From Kwoniella bestiolae CBS 10118 (Eukaryota; Basidiomycota; Tremellomycetes; Tremellales; Cryptococcaceae): a stretch of 64,000 nt of DNA. The translations under genes and the position numbers were made by a program. The notes beneath the pieces are model-generated. The model did not search any database. It was not told where the DNA came from and saw only the letters and a program-made list of their open reading frames with translations. The stretch lies in assembly GCF_000512585.2 (NCBI RefSeq), contig NC_089241.1:3368501-3432500 (forward strand), read 5' to 3'. Numbering within the stretch: position 1 is the stretch's first letter; the number at the start of each line of letters is the position of its first letter. Positions 58,589 through 64,000 of this stretch are shown piece after piece.

Positions 58589-60456
58589 TGCGACTACATT
58601 GGTAAAGTGAGAGTGGTGCTGCTTATTTTGAGATGATGAGGTTGATATGATAAGATTGAACACAGACAAATGAGATCCATATTATTTTGAACTTGAAAGT
58701 GAATGTGAATTGGGCTGATGAGGTCAGAGCTAAAATCTTCAATCACTTACGTTTTGATCTCTTATCTTTCGACTACCGACTTACCCTGAATCCATGACCA
58801 CCATTCAAACCAAACTGATACCGATAGCAACCAAGGTGACCCAGAAACTACAGTCGACAACGCCATATACTCGTATACACACATGCAGCTATATACCTTA
58901 CACCTCGTTCTGTACCCACTAGATGGCCTGTGCTTCAGAAAAAGAGCAATGGACATAACATCAGCTTACCCCCGCACACGCAGGGGAAGTTAGTTGACTC
59001 ACTGGTCATTACACCCTATACCAGACGGTCATTCTTGACTCCTCGTCACTATGACACATGCTCTGACAGTCGCTTCAATCCCACTGTACAGACAGGTCAC
59101 TCAGACCCTGAGGCGATGAGACAACGGAGCAGCAGTATGTCGAAAAGCCGAGCGGTACATTGCAAATTGATAGCCAGCAAACCTGCGCTGCAGGGGAACC
59201 CAGCCGCTGTGATCTGAATAAAGCTGAGACTCGACCAGTATCTATTGAGCTCTCAACAGTTCATGGAATATGATTCGACTTGTACTCTACCTCATCGTCT
59301 GTCGTAGTCCAAGAAGAAGTCAGAAGAAATGATAGTGTCACACCGTCGGAAGCATTTTGCATTTACTCGAAGATGCGCAAAGATAACCACGCGACACGAC
59401 GCGTCAGTGAAATCACGTGATAAGTGCGAGACAGAAATCAATGGAAATCAAAAATCGATGAAATCGATGAAATCCAGATGAATCGCAGGTAGCCTTAGCT
59501 TTGTCATCTTGTTTCAACAATTGTTTCAACACCTTATTCGTACTAAGAATCAAAGACGACAGGATAGATACGCCGGATATGGAAATCAAACGCAGCACTT
59601 GGACTGAGACGATCAACCATGATCGTCTCAGTCCCCTCGGAGAGATTACAGTAGGTCAAAGCGAATCGCAATGCCGTCGGTATGGCAACGATGATTGATG
59701 GTTGGATCACAGTCAGGTAAGGTGCGTTTCATCCTTCCACTACAATGTCATAAGATTATATCCCTGATGATGACTCTCACAGATCATCGCGAACTACGCT
59801 ACTGTACATGGTTTCAAGGTCAAAGCTCATTGTTCAACAGTCAAACAAAACCACATGGACTTGAACAACGAACCCACTTGATCCGCAATGATCTTTCTCC
59901 TAGTCAATCTCTTCATCAATCATGTCCGACATCGCTTTGTGCTCAAGCAATCGTCGTCAATCATCCCACCTACCCCTTGATGTCCCTCTTCACCACAAGC
60001 TTGTAGAAGGTCAAAGCGACATGGATACATCAGCATCAAGTGGGGGTATCCAAGATGAGGGGGGAGCGACGCGATGAACTATATCGCTCACGCGTGTCAA
60101 CTTATATAACATTACTTTGATCAACATTGATCACCAGCATGTTCAACTTCTCATTTTCTCATCCTTTGGATCACTATCTGACTGAAGGAGAAAGAAGGAC
60201 AATCGAATCTTTTAACCCAGAGATATCAGATATCACTCAGTCAGCCTTACATTAAAGCAAAACACTCTTTCCATCAGCTCAAGCGCTGGACTTTCTTTCA
60301 ATCGCGAAGCTCAGACATATCGAACTCGCGGCAAGGAATATAGAGTAAGTACTTTTTCAATGTCACAAATGCACATAGCTTGTATGCTGACAAGGTAAAC
60401 TCGTCCTTCGTATATAGCACACTACCGCTGAAAAATCCTCACACGACTCGCATAGA
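58589..60456. promoter_or_regulatory. Divergent 1.9-kb intergenic region between E and F
   Basis: Longest gene-free stretch in the window. Holds a GACGCGTC palindrome (59398-59405), an ATCACGTGAT palindrome with a CACGTG E-box core (59412-59421), ATCGATGAAATCGATGAAATC direct repeats near 59454, and a perfect hairpin (59601-59634). No coding exon with splice support. Confidence 0.5.
59601..59634. repeat. Perfect 15-bp inverted repeat with 4-nt loop
   Basis: GGACTGAGACGATCA, loop ACCA, then TGATCGTCTCAGTCC: all 15 arm pairs are complementary. Lies about 820 bp upstream of the F start and 1.0 kb upstream of the E start. No flanking coding frame or poly-T run that would make it a simple terminator. 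Confidence 0.9.
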
Positions 60457-63400
60457 ATGACTACCCTTGAATCGCCTTTCGCTTCCCTTTCTTCATGTGT
60501 GCCTTCCGGTTCCTCCTCATCGTCTAATCAACTTGCCGGCGCCTCGAGACCCATTCTTCGACCTCGTCGATCACCATACCATACCTCTTCGCGTCCCTAT
60601 CGCCCTTCTGTCCATAACTCCTCTTCCATCCATGGTAGACCTTGCCTCTCGACGGGGAAGAGGAAGGCCTCCGACTTTCCATTTCTATTATCGGGAAAGA
60701 AATCGAAAATCATCGATTTGTCATCTCCTCAAACCATTGGTCATGCTGGGACATACCCTGTACCGACCCTACCAGTTTGTGAGAATGGTAATGATGAAAT
60801 AGTCACCTCGGGCCAAAATCTCGAGCGCAGAGTTTCAATTTCGTCCTTCTTGATCGAGCAAGAACCGAAGGGATCTTCCACTCCGACGAGCTCTGCTCTT
60901 CAATATGGAGGAAGGGTGGAATCAGCACCAACTGTCGAAGTGCAGAACGTTCAGGGGTTAAAGCGTCACAAGAAAAAGAGTATCAACTTGGCGAATGACC
61001 CAGGTGAGTGTCATTCCTTCTATACTCCGACCGCTTCTCAGCTTACACACCTCCAATCACAAACATTTCATCACCATCATTCTCCTCATCACAATCTTCG
61101 TCCTCCTCATCCTCAACTTCATCAGCTTCTTCACTTGCCGCCGGTCACTCGCTGTCCATATCCCTCGCTCGTCCTACATGGAGAACTCGACCTTCTCCAA
61201 TATCATCTCCCTCACGGACTTGTACCTTCGAGGAGGAGGTCGACGAGCTCAGCGAAGATGTAGTGGTCAAAGAGGAGAAACCCGAGATTATTGAAAGCGT
61301 CAGGATTAGTGAAAATGATATCCTCACATCTCAAGCTATCACGCAGGATATACCACCATCTTCAGCTCCCGAAGGAGCCGAATCAACGTCCATCTCCTCT
61401 CACGATGATGATCAAGAACGACCTCATGGCCCTTCTACGTCCACACTCGCTGTTGGAATCATTCCGCAAGTAACCGATCGACGGAGCAGGACAGACCTCG
61501 ACCTGTCTTCAGCATCAGCTACCGCAGGTCTTTCGTTGAAGGCAGTAAGGAATGCGGATGTCACGAACGACGAGATGTTCTGCCGATCTGGACTCTCGTC
61601 CGAAAGACCATCTGCCACGTTGTACACTAAGGATCAGCTCTCCCCAAGAAACAAACACGCGGCCAAGTTCTGCTGTGTAGAGATTCCAACTATGTGTCAT
61701 TCTCGACTTTCGACCTATCAGAAGATGAGAAGAGCCTGCGAGAAGAAATCACCCACCACCACTTCTTCAAACCTCCTCGATCCTACCCCATCTCACGTGA
61801 CAACCAGAAACGCACCAGTTAGATTCCGCGACATACCATCTAGTCCATCTCGATCCAATCTGGATCTTCCTCTCGACGATCTCTTCGGGCCAGATACGCG
61901 AACTTATCGCCAAGCCCACGAAAACGGTCGAAACACGGGGAACAAGCGCAAGAGGGTTGAGGAGGAGGAACCACTAAAACGTACTCGAAAGAAGGCGACA
62001 CCCCAAATGGAGCGACTCGAAGTCAAGGTAGAACCTATCGAGGAAGATTTGAGTCCTCAAGAGATGTTGAAAAGAGGAAGAGCGGAAAACTTTGATCAAT
62101 CATGGTTGAGTACTACCGCCAAAGCCACAAGTAGAAAAGTGAAGAAGCAAATCGAGATGGAGAGATGTCGATTACTTGTACGAGGACACTATGAGATCCT
62201 GAAGAACACGTAGGTTCATTTCGCTTCTCAGTCTCTCAATCAAGTACAAAGCTGATGAACCCGATATGACCTAGGCCAAGTTCGTACCTACGAGGCTGCG
62301 TGATCTTGATGAGCTTTTCGGACTTCCCATCGAAAATGTACAAGACAGCTAGAAGGTTCGTCAAGGTGATTGGACTGGCTGGAGGGTAAGTATTGCTCAA
62401 AGGTTATCAAAGATCGCTAGCTGATCAAACGTACAGAATCGTGACAAGTGATCGACAGGACTTCGCGACCGGAACAAACGCCAAATGTCCTGTGCGTATT
62501 CAAGTCAGTCCGGATAGACTGGTCGAGGTTAAACAGGAGCCTGGTACCCGTCATATCTACCACATGGACCTCTTTCAGTGCGTCAAGTGGCTCGACAGAC
62601 GGTCACTCAATCCCTCCGCTCCAACAGATCACGCTGTTGATACGATTCCTCGTCGTCCCCCTGTCAACGACCGAGCTTCCGCTGTCGCTCCCGTCAAACA
62701 TAAGAAGTCTCGTGATGCAGCCCGTCGACCTATACCCAGTGATCAGTTTTACGGAACCTCAACAAAAAGGTCGAATGCCGCTGCATCCCGAGCTGAGCTA
62801 CGAAGTGGACGAAGACGACAAGTCGTCATGTCAACCTCTGCTGCTAGGGCTTCAAGCGCGTCTCGTGTCTCAAGTGTGAATCAGCAAGACACTCCACTTC
62901 GAAAGCTCGCAAGACTGTTCAAACACGCTCGAGCGAAGAAAGTGAAACGAGAATGGCTCACCGCACCAGAGTCAGACCGACTCCTAGCGGCGAGAGAAGC
63001 GGGGAATAGAGCTGTTGAAGAGCTCTATAATGATCTTCGAGCGGAATGGTACAAAGCTGCTTTCGTTGAATTGGGTAATTGGACGGGCGAGACGTGAGCC
63101 ACCACCCTCTACTCCTGCAATGACCACTGCTGATCGTTGTGCGAACAGTAATGTTCTTCGCAGACATGCTATCTTCCGCGTGAAGAGGTCCAAATTGTCT
63201 TGTCTGGATAAGGACCCAACTATCTGCAAGATCATCAACACTGCAGGAGGGTGAGTATTCTCTCAGTCGGAAAAATGTGCTGATTGATTTGGTATAGTTT
63301 AACGACCCAAGACCACCCCCGGGGCTCTGGCAAGCATCGATTCGCCCTCGTCAAAGGGACCAGTATCTCTCAAGAAGATCGGGTCCTCGCGGTTCAAGAG

Positions 63401-63499
63401 GAGTTTCTGGCGAAGACTGAATTACAATTTCTGGATTACCTGTTCGATCGGTATTTGAAATCTGAGGTGTTCCCGGAGGAACTGGCGAGACTATTCTGA
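60457..63499 (+). CDS. Family relative F: long Ser-rich N-terminus with two BRCT-like modules
   Basis: Exons 60457-61003, 61042-62209, then exons starting near 62275, 62437, 63150 and 63299; phases close with phase-2 junctions. There is no N-domain of the A-D type. Instead there is a Ser/Pro-rich region with nuclear-localisation-like TGKRKASDF and GKKSKIIDLSS (SUMO-interaction-like IIDL), Glu/Asp patches and KRKRVEEEEPLKRTRKKAT. Module 1: LRGCVILMSFSDFPSKMYKT, then LAGG with the intron, CPVRIQVS, IYHMDLFQCVKWLDRRS. A basic spacer with an RLFKHARAKKVKREWL helix follows. Module 2: HAIFRVKRSKLSCLDKDPTI ending TAGG with the intron, RFALVKGTSI, ELQFLDYLFDRYLKSE. The first intron would be only 38 bp, so that junction is the weakest. 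Modules and intron placement tie it to A-E. Confidence 0.72.
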
Positions 63500-64000
63500 G
63501 AAGATATCTGTCGATCTTATCATTGAAAAGAATGTCATGTCAATGTGGAAGAGGAGAATAAGCTGTGATTAGTAAGAATTAGTCGCTGTGTACATGCATT
63601 TTTCGACAAACCGGTTTTCAGCAGGGTAAGGTTGATTCTATTGTAATAGATCAGAAACTAGACGGAGCGGAGGCAGAAGTAGTGGGGGTCAGGTACTCCC
63701 AACGATGATTGGCATACGATTGTACCCCGGAGGCAGGAGCACTACGACGTTAGGTAGTGATTGGTGTCTGGCTTGCTATGAGTGTAGCCTTGTTGCTACG
63801 ATCCACTGAGGCTAAGCCCTTGTCCTATAGATTTGTCTCTATGTGTTTGAAGGCTGGGGGGGCGTTCCCTCTGGCTTTTGGATGTGTTGGGGCTGTGGTC
63901 GGTGTCGGAGCGGCCACGGGTTGTGCGGACGGGTCGGAGCGGGCCGGAAAGGTTCGAGTCGGTCGGTCACGGTCGGCCGGCCGGCCGAGTGGATGTTGGA
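63500..64000. other. 3' flank of F, ending in a GC-rich patch
   Basis: 63500-63840 shows no coding exon. From about 63860 the sequence becomes very GC-rich, with GTCGGAGCGG twice, GTCGGTCGGTCACGGTCGG and a CGGCCGGCCGGCCG palindromic run, unlike the rest of the window. The window ends inside it, so its nature cannot be told. Confidence 0.5.

Noticed and set aside
63900..64000. GGTTCGAGTC as a tRNA T-arm
   Set aside because: No acceptor, D or anticodon arm can be built around it; it is part of the GC-rich repeat-like patch.
1..64000. CRISPR arrays, transposon ORFs (reverse transcriptase, transposase), rRNA and tRNA genes
   Set aside because: None seen on a manual read of both strands; a tRNA scan could still find a small one that I missed.

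Overview
This is eukaryotic DNA from a basidiomycete fungus, most likely a tremellomycete of the Cryptococcus/Kwoniella type. Genes are split by many short introns with GTGAGT/GTAAGT donors, CTGAC/CTAAC branch sites and CAG/TAG acceptors. Genes lie on both strands with short spacers, and there are no operons, Shine-Dalgarno sites, CRISPR arrays or bacterial IS elements. I rebuilt gene models by joining exons by hand and checking that the reading phase closes; most models close exactly. The taxon is an inference from gene style and content.

Layout. 1-22.3 kb is mostly conserved housekeeping sequence: a copper-radical (glyoxal) oxidase cut by the window edge (-), a four-helix membrane protein (+), an RMD1/DUF155 protein (-), the endocytic adaptor SLA1 (+), a secreted purine-nucleoside-permease-like (NUP) protein (+), a ketopantoate-reductase-like protein (-) and a GYF-domain protein (+). 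At 20.8-21.55 kb a degenerate (GGAT)n block lies between two apparently 5'-truncated coding pieces: an orphan minus-strand fragment and the C-terminal part of VTA1.

23.4-32.4 kb is accessory. It holds two intronless tandem paralogues of unknown function (23.4-25.9 kb), then two head-to-tail multi-exon genes (copies A and B) of a family I cannot name. 32.4-49 kb is a conserved core: ARG5,6 (-), a C-terminal-motor kinesin-14 (+), mitochondrial bL21 (-) divergent from ATP synthase alpha (+), and an NTO1/BRPF-type PHD-bromo-PWWP protein (+). 49.2-63.5 kb is accessory again, with four more members or relatives of the A/B family (C, D, E on minus, F on plus) and a pair of ~110-residue paralogues (G, H).

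The main result is the A-F family. A-D share an N-terminal domain with identical intron phases and an exon 3 of exactly 98 nt. A Ser/acidic linker follows, carrying an RKRSPS-like basic motif in A-C. The C-terminus has one (C) or two (A, B, D, E, F) modules that resemble very divergent BRCT repeats: strand, helix ending in Gly-Gly with a phase-2 intron at that point, strand(s), and a final helix of the type MSPMxFxxYI. C and D each carry one in-frame stop inside otherwise intact homologous sequence. E has a TAG that is either a stop or the end of an unrecognised intron. This looks like a lineage-specific, birth-and-death family of probable nuclear proteins, present in two arrays either side of the conserved core.
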